From Amia ocellicauda (Eukaryota; Chordata; Actinopteri; Amiiformes; Amiidae): a stretch of DNA of 64,000 bases. The notes below the pieces were generated by a model. The model had not been told where the DNA came from and did not search any database. It was given only the letters and a program-made list of their open reading frames with translations. This document shows, piece after piece, positions 35,305 through 47,149 of this stretch; the first letter of the stretch is position 1, and every line of letters begins with the position of its first letter. The stretch spans positions 23,520,417 through 23,584,416 of the forward strand of contig NC_089863.1 of the NCBI RefSeq assembly GCF_036373705.1. Direction: 5' to 3'. A program made the position numbers and the translations under genes.

Positions 35305-37570
35305 AGAAGCTAAAAGGGTGTCTTCTTGTCTTCGGAGAGATGCAGGGGTGGGGGGTGTAGGGGTGCCGTACAGATGCTGTGAAGAGAAGTGAGAGATGAA
35401 TCTAAGATCAACCAGTTTGTTTGAGTGGGTGTGTAAATGCGTTCTCAGGCAAATGGCATGCTGTTGAATTAAGTCTTTAATGGTTCCGTCTAATGCGTTC
35501 CAACTGTCATGGGGCTCTGAAATGTATTTGCATCGAAGGTCAAAACATATACAAGTTCTAATGTACAGTGTGTGCGTGTGTGTGCGTGTGTGTGCGTGTG
35601 TATGCCTCATTTCCTGTTTCCCTTACATGATTCAAACCCTAGTTGGAATTCCTTCCATTCCCATCTTGTCCTTCAGAGCCCGAATATAGCTTCCCCAGAG
35701 ACTGAAGTTTTTTTGTGTGTTTTTTTTAGCATTTTTTAAATGAAGAATGTTACAAACTTTAAAGATACAGTGACTAATTAAACACTGGGGAGAAGAAAAG
35801 GGGAACGGATTCTCTAACACGGATCCACCAGACATGCAATAGTCATCCAGTGTGGCCATCAAGATGTGAAAAGTAGTATGTGAAATGACACCGCCTTGCT
35901 GTGAAAACGCCACATGGTACAGGTATTCAACTGGGAACGATTCTGCTTGCTCACTGCAGCGTGGAAAGCCTTCACGCTCCGGCACGGCAGCCACGCCTAC
36001 AGATTAATGATAGGACTGCAGTCGAGACCTTTGATGGGATTGAGTCATGCTAAACAATGCGCTTGTTGAAAAGATTGCCGAAAGAGAAGGTCTCGTTTGA
36101 TTACGTCGTCCCAAAGAAAAAGAAAAAAAGGTTCTGTGGAGTAGACATGGGTGACTTGTATGTGCTACGTGGAAGATGAAAGTGGGGATTTGTGTGTGTG
36201 TGTGTGTGTATTTGATGTTCACAGCACAATCCACCAGCCAAACCAAACACAGATGTGAACAAGACGCGCAATAGTGAACAAGAATGGATATTTACTTTTA
36301 TAGGCAAATCTGGTCCATCGAATTCACTGGAGGGAAGGGCTCATGTGACTACGGCATATCCCAGACCCTGAGCACTGCAGTGATGGCACGCCCTGAATAG
36401 TAACTGTTTAACCTTCCCTGCAGTACCATTTATATAAAAAAAACAGTCAAAAGCCCAAAGTGAAATCTCTCACACGTCTGCTGTTCGGTGTCGTTTGCAT
36501 TCAAAGTGGGTTTTTTTCCACTGTGACAGCTTCATTGAGGCACAACAGCTGAACAGTAGATTTTCATATTCAAAACCAGCCGAGACTGGCAATTCCAGTA
36601 CTGTCCAAATGCATTCCTTATTCTACTTGTTTTCAAGACTCCTGGTGGAAATAATTGGGAACTAGGCAGACTAGAAACATTATAATTCAGAAATTACCCC
36701 TGCAGAACAAGGCTGTGGTCCCAACATGCACAATCTTAATTAGAAATGCCATCCTTCTAATTAAAGACACCAGAGAATGTCACTTAAGCAATCTAAAACC
36801 TTCTTTAGGAAGATAAATTATAATCCAAAATGACCCACTGATTTCAAATCCAACACAAAAGAACAAACACTTACATTGCAGCACCCCAACAAGCAAAATG
36901 CCTTTCTTTTTTTGTGGTTTTGTTAATGCTTCAACACCACACACATTATAGCTGCGCAACAACTGACTACATCAAGAAAGCCAGCTTGACAAAAACCACA
37001 CAACTGCCTCCACCTTATCATATTAAAAATAGCCTGACTTAACCAAACACAATTTCTTCATCCAGTAATTTAGACAAGATATGTCCAACAGAACCCCAGG
37101 CAAAGAGCAAAAACTCGGGGGAGAGGGAAAAACCAAAGCATCCAAGAGATTTTATAACTACTCCTGCCACTCTCCTTTGTCTCAATGAAAAAAAAGACCA
37201 TGAAAAGGAACAGCCATTATGCACACATCCCTAACTTCAATTCTGTTTAACCAGATCCACAGAAACAGCCAGCAAAGCAAATAGTCAATGTTTGTTTAAC
37301 AACAACATCCTTGTAGCCCATAATGTATGTTTTCAATGCACAACCCTCATAAAAAAAGCATTAAGGTACATTTAAAAAATAAACTGTTTGTGTTTTTACC
37401 CCCCACCCCCCCCCCCTCGTTTTAATCCAGGTCACATTTGAAAGCAGTTTTTCATCTCCCAGATGATTATTTTCCCTGACACAAAAGCCAAACTGATCTC
37501 AAGATGTTTCAATTGAGGACAATCACACAATGAACAAGAAAGAAAATTCAGAATAAAGAGAAAAACTCAC
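35305..37570 (-). other. 5' UTR intron of rapunzel-like gene 2
   Basis: This interval lies between the acceptor next to the gene 2 ATG and the donor at 37566-37570 on +. It contains a GTGTGC-type repeat at 35568-35602 and a short GT tract near 36190-36210. No exon seen. Confidence 0.5.
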
Positions 37571-37636
37571 CCTCTAGTCCAACAAGGTGTACTCAGACTG
37601 TGCTCAAGTTCCCAGCAAAGATCATCTGTGCCTCTA
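37571..37636 (-). other. Noncoding first exon of rapunzel-like gene 2
   Basis: On the - strand the stretch ends GGACTAGAGG and is followed by the consensus donor gtgagttttt. Its start is estimated about 30 bases downstream of the TATA box at 37661-37668. The downstream acceptor beside the ATG at 35288 completes the intron. Confidence 0.6.
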
Positions 37637-37654
37637 CAGCAGCTTTTCCTAAAA

Positions 37655-37675
37655 CCTGAGTATATATAGGCTCCT
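37655..37675 (-). promoter_or_regulatory. TATA box of rapunzel-like gene 2
   Basis: On the - strand the sequence reads GAGCCTATATATACTCAGG. It lies about 95 bases upstream of a consensus splice donor, in the spacing expected for a short first exon. It is the clearest core promoter among the three paralogues. Confidence 0.6.
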
Positions 37676-37679
37676 CGCA

Positions 37680-40280
37680 GGGCACTCCCCTTGGATCTCC
37701 TCCACAGCCACTTTGCATTCACAGAACCCATCCTTGGGAGCAATTGGCTGGGATTTTCACAGATAACATCCTGTCAACATTGCTCCATAGGAAATGAACA
37801 CTGACAGAATTACAGAAAAAGAGGAAATATTGAGGGACATCAACTGTCCCCCCAAAAAAACAGTAAGGGCTGGTAGAACCGGCCACTTTAATGACAATTT
37901 AATGTCAGTAATTTAACGAGAGGAGAAAACTCTGCCCTTCTGCTGCTGTATGCGTGTTTTTCTCGTTTATTTTTGTCCAAAACTGTTCTGCAGAGGACAG
38001 GTCGATCACCTGGCAGGGCTGCATTTTCCTCCACCTTCACGGAAGTGATTTTCAGATTTAAAAAGTTAAAAAGCAGCAATTTGACAGCCACCATGAATGT
38101 CTGAAGTAAAAAAAAAATATGATGATGACAGTGTATGCGTGCAAAACACAAGTGAAAAGTTTGTGGTTTTCCAGTTTCCCTTTCTTTTTTTTCTTTTTTT
38201 CTAGTTAAACATAGATTTGAGAATTGTTGACGGGAAGTTTCAAAAAGTCCAACAAGTTCTGCCCCCGATTCAGACTGCACTGAAAGTTTTCTTGCAAGAG
38301 AAAGTGTTTCCGTCACAGTGTCAGGCGTGATCCTGAATTATGCCTTTGTTAAGCCCCCGCCGCTTATAGCTGGGTGACCAATTCCATGCGTTTATAATTG
38401 TCAGAGGGAACAACAAAGATGTGTTTATACTGTTGCATGTGCTTTGTGTGATCTTCCCACTTTTTTTGCATAGGAACCGGTTGATAATCATCCCAGCAGG
38501 ACCGGCTTCTAAAACTGGCTTCTCCAAACAAATTGGGAGGGAGAGAGCTGTGCAGAAGCGTACCAGCCTCCCCCAAACCACCCCACTCCCCACATCGTCC
38601 AATGCCCCAGAGCTGCAGTTTCGAATCCTGTTTCTGAACAAACCAACTTCTGCATTTTTTTTTAAAATGTTACAACTGAACAATAAAGGACAAAGCTGAA
38701 TCCCTCATTTGCATAACATATTTTTGAAAACATTTGCACACTTCAGCAACTTTACTACTTTTGATGACGGGGTCTGTGAGGTCACTGAGGACACGGCCTG
38801 CAAGATATCCGGAAGGCACAGGTACAGCACAGTGTAGACATGGATACAGGGCCGAATACAGCGGTGGATTGCTGTGGTTCACTCTATCGCTCGACTCGGT
38901 CCATCTTTGCAACATCGACTGGAAACAGTGCCCAAGCGACTCTGAGAACATCTCATTGTAGTCGAGTGACACAATGTGTTTCTAAACTACGCCAATCAGC
39001 AAAACACGCTGTGTCAAATGCGGGGAGTGAATACTTTCAGCTGTAAGTGTACATATAAACCCACCACACATCAACAGACTGTTTTGCGATACGTTAGATT
39101 AAATGCATGTTCCAGGTATGGTCCATTTAGTCTTTGATTTACCTGAAATATACCTTTCAAAGTTATGGTACTGATTATACAGTAGCAGAAATAGACAAAG
39201 TGGTAGTATGACACACACAACATATATATATACCACTCCCTTTGTGTAAGTTAAATATAATATGGGGATTTTTACAAAATACAAAAATAAAGCTCCCATG
39301 CAAGTGATTGTCACTTTCCCCACGACTGAAGCCCTCGCTGCTGTAGGGCTGGGCCACTGATTTCGGTTTATAATTTTCAGAGTGACAAACTGATTGATGA
39401 GTCTGTGCTGTTGAACTTGGGCTTTTCCCAGTGTGGCTTATAGAAGGTGCCATCCCAGTAAGAATGGCTCCTAAATCTGGATTCTCTGGAGAAACGTGCC
39501 TTCGGGAATTGAACCAGGGTCGCTCCTCCCTCTGCAGCTTGGCAATGGGAGCTGGAGTTTCCGATCCTGCTTCTCAGAAGACCACTCTTCTGCTTGAACT
39601 CAACGAGCTCGGTTCAAGGACCTCGATTCCTCTGGGAATACCCTCCCTTCACTAACACGGGCTACTCCGAGCCTGCGAACACAGCACTGAAATGACGGAA
39701 ACCCTCCTTTGCGTAATTAAGATCGTTTTGTCATCTTTTTCTGGCTGATAACTTCTATATGAGGTTAGTTTGATCACATTATTACTTTGATGACAGTCTC
39801 CATTAAGTAATCAAGGACTTGTCCTGAATGCAATCCGGGAAAAACAAGTCTTTTCCAACAGTGAGTCTGAAAGCCCCTCATTGCCCCAAGTTTGAAAGCC
39901 CCACATTGCAGAACACAAGCAATCTGGCACAGACGGGGGTGAGCAGGTATGTCGCTCGAGTCAGTAATTGAGAGAGCATGAGGAACCAATTCCTGAAGGC
40001 CCTTTGGCCTTGTAGGGTTAGCACTCCCTGAAGTGAACAATGAACTTTCCTGGGTGACTTGATCAATAACTATCATGTGTACCCAGTCTTTAGATACTGG
40101 CGAAGTCAGGTGACTTGTGTCTCACAGGTCACCTGACTTCACTAGCATTTAAAGACTGCTGTGGCCATCTGGACTGGAGAGCTGCAGGTGCTGGGATGGG
40201 GACCACTTCCTTATGCATACTTTAAGTAGGGCTACGGGACAAAACCAGTTAAAAAAAAGACATCCTCACATGTCATCAGT
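37680..40280. other. Intergenic region with a large palindrome
   Basis: No coding exon supported. Positions 39490-39600, read on the - strand, contain GGTTCAATTCCCG resembling a tRNA-type B box, but no matching A box or tail could be established. The palindrome at 40084-40158 is described separately. Confidence 0.4.
40084..40158. repeat. 75-bp near-perfect palindrome
   Basis: The left arm (40084-40119, starting CAGTCTTTAGATACTGGCG) and the right arm (40123-40158) are inverted copies over 36 bases with 5 differences, separated by 3 bases. As RNA, three of the five differences would be G-U pairs. It may be a small foldback element or a hairpin-forming transcript. Confidence 0.85.
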
Positions 40281-40490
40281 ACATAAGAAAGTTTACAAAC
40301 GAGAGGAGGCCCATTGTGCTCGTTTGGTGTCCATTAATAACTGAGTGATCCAAGGATCCTATCCAGTCTATTTTTGAATGTTCCCACATTTTCAGCTTCT
40401 ACCACATCGCTGGGGAGTTTGTTCAGATTGTGACGCCTCTCTGTGTGAAGAAGTGTCTCCTGTTTTCTGTCTTGAATGTCGACTTGTTTG
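40281..40490 (-). mobile_element. CR1-like LINE 3' end, inverted relative to the copy at 23.6 kb
   Basis: Read on the - strand it runs from ACACTTCTTCACACAGAGAG through CCAGCGATGTGGTAGAAGCT and ATAGACTGGATAGGATCC to GTTTGTAAACTTTCTTATG. It aligns along its whole length with 23585-23750, and extends further 5'. Confidence 0.75.
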
Positions 40491-41369
40491 GGTTAAATCC
40501 TGGGTCACAGGTCCACCTCATCTTTCAGAGCCTGTTTTGGCCAGACGTGTATCACTAGCGTTACATCAGTTGCCTGTTCTCTCCTCTCACTCCTTAACCC
40601 TTCGATCCCCCACCTCTCCTGTTCCAAGTCGCTCAACCCCCGCCCCAGCAACGACCCTGGTCCCTACCCTAGTCGCTGACCCGGCTCCGTTATCTTAACA
40701 AGAGGTCCCATGGCCATTAAAAAATTGATAACAGTCTTGCTGACTTCAGAAGCATCTGGACAAGTTATCTTTCCTTCTTCCAGAGAGTGAAGATAAAGGT
40801 AGCTATTCCTGGCTGTAATCTGTCTCTTTATAACCTCACATCAATACTGTAGAAACAGGGACTCTCACAATATTAATGCTACAACATTGATTACTTAGCT
40901 TTTATTACAGGCAAAGTACTTTGCTTACGCCAGTGTTACCACATAACTGAAAGGTGCACTTAAATGGTTTAAGTTTGATTTAAATGATTTAGATCAAATG
41001 ACACTGAAAGCGAGTACGCGCCAAGGTCCAGATCCCTTAACCTAATTCTAAAGAATTACAGTGTACGCAGTGTATGGGAATTAGACATCGTTACTAAATA
41101 TTATGGGACACAATTAATGTAACTGAATGTAGTGGGAGAGGGCTAGGTGTGTTTTTTCTCTTGATAGACATTTTCGAAGTCTGTGATGATAGTGCCACAG
41201 TTCCATCATTTATAAATGACAGTCAACAGCCTTACAGCATATAGTCCTTACAAGTATACAACTTTTCACACAAAGAAAACAAACAGGGGGATGTTTTTGC
41301 AGTCTTTTGTTTTTATTCAGGGAATACCATTTAGTTCAGAGATTTAACATTTGCGATAGCCCCCATGAA

Positions 41370-41575
41370 GCGTTAATTTAGTCGTAGTCTTAGTCAGGTC
41401 GGCTAATATGTCTAGGAGATATAGTCACAGTTTAGTCATGCACTTTTTTTAAGTCTCTAAAAATGGACTAAAATCTTTGTTAATTTTAGTCAACTAAAAA
41501 TACATTAGTTTTAATCATGCTATTTAATTTAGTCTGATCTAAAACCTGCATAACTAATTCAGTTTTAGTCTTTGG
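41370..41575. repeat. Interspersed repeat rich in TTTTAGTC / GACTAAAA
   Basis: The octamer TTTTAGTC and its inverse occur repeatedly within 200 bases, a pattern seen in short AT-rich DNA-transposon derivatives of fish. Boundaries are not defined. Confidence 0.5.
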
Positions 41576-41979
41576 AATAGTAATTTTAAATTTACCTTTT
41601 AACTTTAGAATTAAGACAGTTCTAATTTGTTAGCATTTAAATCCATACAATAATTGTGTGGCAACTTATTACTTACCAAAACAATTTAAGCATCAAACAA
41701 AACAGATAAGGAATCTTACTCTAAGAATATATAAGAATAATGGATTAAATTACATTCAAAATAATTAGTTTACCTCCAAAGTCTTCACATGTGTGTCTAA
41801 GAAATAAATAAATGCAAAACCTTACCAATGTAATTTGATTCATTTCACTTTCCGGAGGTGCTTCAAATTTGTTGTATTTTTTCCAGTCATATTTTAGCCA
41901 CATTTGGTTTAGTTTCCAGCAGTTAATGTGTTACAAGACATTTTCTTTGTTTTCTCATAGTATTTGCCTTTTGCCAGGC

Positions 41980-41981
<2 letters not shown>

Positions 41982-42020
<39 letters not shown>
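41982..42020. repeat. (GT)n microsatellite
   Basis: Pure GT tract read directly. Confidence 0.95.
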
Positions 42021-42023
<3 letters not shown>

Positions 42024-42433
42024 AATATCTTCGTTCAGACAGTGTGTGTGTAAACCTCATTTCCACTCCATAGAAATCAGGCAAAGGAGATTGTGATTGT
42101 TGTTGTTTATTATGAATATGATTATGATGATTAAGGTTCAGTCTTGAACTTCCTGTGGATATGTATTTCCTATAGAGAAAACAGCCTTGTGCTGATAACT
42201 AGGCTTAGTAGGCCATTAATTTAGATAGAGAGAAATCTATTCCTAATGTCCCTACCAACCTTTAAAGGTGTATTGAGCATTGGTGTCTGTTTCTCAATCA
42301 AATCACAGACATCTGATGATTCATCTTGCAGAATATTGATTATGTTATGCCAGTTATTAATAACATTATTTCTGTGCAATTTCATACATTTACAATACAT
42401 ATTTTAAACGTTGAACACATCATTTCAATTATA

Positions 42434-42937
42434 TGTTGAATAACTACATTTAATATTTCTAGATACATTTCACATTCCTAGAGTTTTAAAGCTGACTCTG
42501 TTTCTCTGTTACTCTTTGGACCTGGTTAAGGCTGACACAACCTCCCTCAAACAGTATAGATTCTTTCTCTCATTTCAAATATAGCTCTCTTCTCTCTAAG
42601 GCTCTGCACTGTGTTGTTACCCTGCATCCTGTTGTTTAACTTGCTGTATTAGTATCCTTGACCAAGAGGTTATTCATTCATTAAATCTGTGTAATGAGTT
42701 ATTTAAATGTCTCTTGTTAATTAGTTAGAATTTGCTTAGTAAGCTTGTTTGCACCAATCAAGAAGGAAATAACTGTCTTCTCTGTCTTGTACACGACCCA
42801 GAAAATACCAAATGTAACTTAGAAATGTGGAAACTGTCTTAAGAAACTTCTCCTGTCAGACTCCCTTGTAGCTGCTGGAATAAAGAATCAACCTTCTACC
42901 ACACACGAGTCTCTTGCTATTTTCTGCAACTCTTCAT
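42434..42937 (+). mobile_element. Possible solo LTR of an endogenous retrovirus
   Basis: The right part (42880-42937) looks like the R-U5 region of a retroviral LTR: GCTGGAATAAAGAATCAACC, then a CGAGTCTCTTGCTATTTTCT stretch ending in CA. A TG preceded by TATA at 42430-42433, matched by TATA after the terminal CA, would make a LTR of about 500 bases with a 4-bp duplication. In an AT-rich region this match is weak. No gag, pol or env sequence flanks it. Confidence 0.35.
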
Positions 42938-44550
42938 ATATATTTTCATATACTGTATATTGTTCCTGTTAGTTTTTCACCTGTTTTGATGTATTCAAAT
43001 GTCACTTCTTACAGTATCCATTCAATATTTTAAAAGTAAAATACATACATGCTTGGGTCACACACAAACATTTTTTCATATTATAAGCCATGATTTCTCT
43101 AACTTAACCTGAAGCGTTTTAAAAACAAAACAATAAAAACAAATTAGGGATTCCAATTAAATGACGTTGTATTGCATAACAAGTAAAAAGCAATTGAATT
43201 GAGTTGAATCTAGATATTTTCTACAGAACCTCAGAAAAAAAAAAAACAGACTAAAAGATTAAAACAAACCTAGCCTGCATGATTACCACGCATGATGACC
43301 AGTCACCAGAAAAATTACCAGGCCAACAAACGCCTGCCCGAATCTCTGACTGCTGTCCGGCTGAACGTGTTTGGGATAGTCCATGTTTCATTAACAATGA
43401 CAATCCTTGTTCTTACTTGTAAATGACTGCACGGTTTCTTAAGCATAAGTCATCAATCCTTCAAAGCCTAATTTTCAGGTATTATATAGATAAAGGCACT
43501 AACTGACAAAGTCACCCTCATTTACTTCATATCTGATAGGATACAGGAAAGAAAATAAAAGTGCATCTAGAATCAAGACAAAATAAGATTCTTACCTCTA
43601 GTTCAGTATAGGCTGCAGTGAGACTTTCAGCATAAAGGTGACATCTGCAGACCACTGTCCTTCAATACATCTGTCTCTCTCTCTCTCCCCCATCTCTCCG
43701 AATGTATCCACATCCACTTCCAAAAAATCATCCACACACAAACGTGACAAGTGCCAAATCGCAGATCGAATCTTGGAAAGAGTTTACAAAACAAAAAAAC
43801 TGAAGTCTGTGGGAAAGATAATTACACCGTTCCCGTCGTGTGACATAGCCGATGGCATGGTTTGTTTTTTGATTTTAGTCGTCCTTGCCAATCATTCTAC
43901 TCTTCGCTGTTCATTGTGGAATTGCAAATTGTTCAATGCGCTTGGTCCATGCCTCTGCCCAACGTGGGAGGGATATAGACAGCATTCACGCGGCACGTAC
44001 ACACAGACCAGATTCTCTGCCAAATTTTACTCCTTCTCACCCTGCGTCTCTCCCACAAATCCCCCCAACGCTCACACATACCTGCCGAGCTACAGGAGTT
44101 GCTGTTGTGTGACACGGCGTGGAAACACGTGCCACATCAATCCCCCCTTTCCTCAGCTTTGACATGTACAATCCATTTTTAAAAATGATCATTTCAATTC
44201 TGTCCTCATGTATATATTTTAGCCTCTTTCTGTCAATGAGTCTTGATTCACGTTGAAAATATCAGGGGACGTATTATCTAACTAGTTACACATTGATGTC
44301 TTTTTACCAACGTCTTCTACAGCTGGTTTTACTTTTTTAAGGCAAACACTACATGCATGTATACAAAATGGGATGGTAATGGTTTAATGGAGTCCATTGC
44401 ATGTAAAGTTTGAGTCATTATGATCCCGTTTAATGGGATTCAAATGGGCTGAAGTCGGGGGTTGTAGCACCTGCACGCCATAGGAAACATAACGGTTGCC
44501 AGTCCAAAGTCTCCTCACCCATTGAATCAACCCAATATTATGGGAGTGTT

Positions 44551-44552
<2 letters not shown>

Positions 44553-44597
<45 letters not shown>
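44553..44597. repeat. (AT)n microsatellite
   Basis: Pure AT tract of about 45 bases. A similar tract lies at 46741-46774. Confidence 0.95.
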
Positions 44598-44600
<3 letters not shown>

Positions 44601-45789
44601 GCATCTGGGAATCATTAATGACTAACCTGATAAGAATTCATTATGTTTCTTCAACGTACTGAAGGTGATGGCTTTTGTCTTGGCCTACTGTTAGGTGAGA
44701 GGAGAAAAAGTCTTGCGAGAGTTTGGTTGGACTTCCCTGCACACCAGCAGACGCAGGGTGCCGTTAGGCGAAAAGTGAACCGACTTGCTCACAAGAGAAG
44801 GGTTTGCGTTTCCACATACGGCCACACGATGTCACTTTCTCCCCACCGTCAGAAGCCGAGCAACCACCCCGATCCATCCTGTCCCCTCTGACCACATACA
44901 TTAGACTCAAGCTAAGGGTCTCACATTAGGAGACCCTAAGAATACTCAAATCGGTAGAAAAATAAAAGGTGGGCGGAGACTCTCTAAAACAGACATTTTC
45001 CTTCCGATATGAAATATACTCGGAGCACTCATTTGGGTTTAACAGTCTCTGGTCTTTCTTTAGTTAAGAACCATAAGAATACTTTTCTGGGAAATGCGAA
45101 GGAGCCTCTTAAGAGTGTGAAGCTTAGGCCCTCCGTCTGGCATGATAAGGAGGCTGGCTGAGAAGATTAGAAGCACAAAAAGGGGAAGACCGACCTCGCC
45201 AAGTCACAGCTGCCGAGGGGAACGTATAAAACGACTACCAAGTGACTCATCTGGGAAAAGCGCTCTGGGTGTGCAGAATGGGACTTACACCCTTGGGGGG
45301 GGGTTGCTGTCAAGTCAAGGCTATGCCATTAGACGCATGTGGTCGGTAACTCCCGGAAAGGATTTGCATAAATGTCTGAACATGGCATGGGCTACCGTGA
45401 GGTGGAGGAAACAGTAGCAGCAACACAGCTAGGCAATGAGAAGAGACTTGGACAGCACATTACCTTTACAATTAAGCAATTATGCAAATAAATCATCATT
45501 ATCTTCATTACAAAAGCTGCTGATCCAGATTGAAAAATGGTCCCCAAAAGCAAAAATTGAAGGTTGTGTCCAACACAGACAATATCCACTGCATCACAAT
45601 CACCCACTATCACAAAAACTGTGCCACACATTCAAAAGCACCAACAGCTGCAAAACAATAACTGCTCTATGCACTTGTTCCACTCCAGACATTCCTGTGT
45701 GCCTGATCCAGTCACTGCCTCCTTTCACAGTGGGGAATGAGTCCCACAGCGTAGATCGTTTTTTTGCAACTGCGAGCCCTCAGGAACGC

Positions 45790-46090
45790 TGCAGATGGTT
45801 CTGCTTCCCGCCGTGGCTGGGAGAAAGCACAGCAGCGGGTTGGAGTGTCCTTGGGTGCTTCCGGTGGTTGGGCTCGAGGGGCGGGGCGGCGCCTCGGCAG
45901 AACCTGCGTCAGTCCTCCAGGCCGTATTTAAGATCTGCCATTTCCGTTCTCCTTACGGTAGTGCCATAAATCAACTGGTCTGCTTCGGAAAAGATGGATC
46001 TTTGTTGGGTTCCTCCTGGTCGATTCAAGAGAAGACTATCGAGTCTGGAGGCGAAACGATGGGAGAAGCCAATGCATCGTATATAAAAGG
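45790..46090 (+). promoter_or_regulatory. GC-rich promoter-like patch with GC box and TATA-like sites
   Basis: A GC box (GGGGCGGGGCGG) lies near 45880, followed by TATTTAAG near 45925 and TATATAAAAGG near 46080. The composition stands out from AT-rich surroundings. No gene could be attached to it, so this may be a promoter of an unrecognised transcript or an old element promoter. Confidence 0.3.
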
Positions 46091-46736
46091 AAAGAACATT
46101 TTTTTTGGGTATCAAATAATGCCTGGCTCTGAACAAAAAGGAGGAAAAGTTATGACTAAACTTGTTTCTCCAGATCTCTGTTCATCTCATGGGAAAACGA
46201 GTGTGGGCTGAGCAATGTGAGCCGATCCGTTAGGAGGGAGAGAGCGTGAGAAAGTACCTGATTGTGGGAATTGGCTGCAGGCTGGTGAACTGAGTGTTAT
46301 CTGTTGTGACACCTCTAAATCTTTGGCTTTGGTTGATTATACCCGATACTGGGAGTGCCATAAACTGGAATTAAATGTAAGATGTATGTTACTCTTGGAT
46401 AAGTTGCAACAGCTCCCAGAATCCTCCCTACATCTTCCCACGAGACGCAGGCATCACGTGCGCACACAGCAGACAAACCGAGGTCGGCCTGCTAAACGGC
46501 ACACACCGCGAGAACTCGATTTACCCACACTGGTGCGGTCTTTGATGCTGTGCTTGGCAACCATAGGGTTCCCACCCCATGCAGATGACATCAATCTAGG
46601 CCCTATGCTTACCAGCTGCCTGCCATGCCTTTTCTCTGCATTGTATCAGACCTGTATCCTATCACTTTATTGTATCATAGCCCCTTTTGCAACCAATATT
46701 GACTATCTGTATGCATGTGCGATCTCCATGCAGTGC

Positions 46737-46776
<40 letters not shown>

Positions 46777-47149
46777 CCGCACAAAATGGCCGCCCGGAGT
46801 GGCAAAACATCCCCCAGAATCACAGGATTCCCCCGATCGACGTGGCTCCTGCATAAAGGCAAGGATTCAGCCTGCCTTGTTTGTTGGGGGAGTTGAAGTA
46901 GCAGGCACTGGCTGGAGAGCGAGACAGTGAAAGTGCGAAAGAAAGCGACCCAACAATCTGTGGAAGGGTTTTGTCTTTCACCGACATTGTAAACATTAAA
47001 TTCACTCCTTTTCACCATATTTCTCATCTTTGTGTGCCTGTTGGTCCCTCCCACTACAGTGTGTGTGTGTGTGTATGTGTGTGTGTGTGTGCGCATTTGT
47101 GTAAAAAGACCCTACCCCATTATATACATACATAGGGACAACAAAGCTA

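Larger units (their letters stand above)
40491..47140. other. Intergenic region, repeat-rich, no supported gene
   Basis: It contains a cluster of TTTTAGTC/GACTAAAA words (41370-41575), a GT microsatellite (41982-42020), a possible solo LTR (42434-42937), an AT microsatellite (44553-44597), a GC-rich promoter-like patch (45790-46090), and AT and GT tracts at 46741-46774 and 47059-47092. Open frames here show no recognised domain. Confidence 0.45.

Noticed and set aside
39490..39600. A tRNA-like B box (GGTTCAATTCCCG on -) suggesting a SINE
   Set aside because: No matching A box at the right distance, no tail and no second copy in the window.
43638..44162. A 174-codon frame on + near a CT tract
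   Set aside because: It begins in simple repeat, shows no domain and no splice context, and is within the length expected by chance in 64 kb.
46323..46856. A 177-codon frame on +
   Set aside because: It ends through a TA microsatellite read as Tyr-Ile repeats and has no recognisable domain or splice signals.
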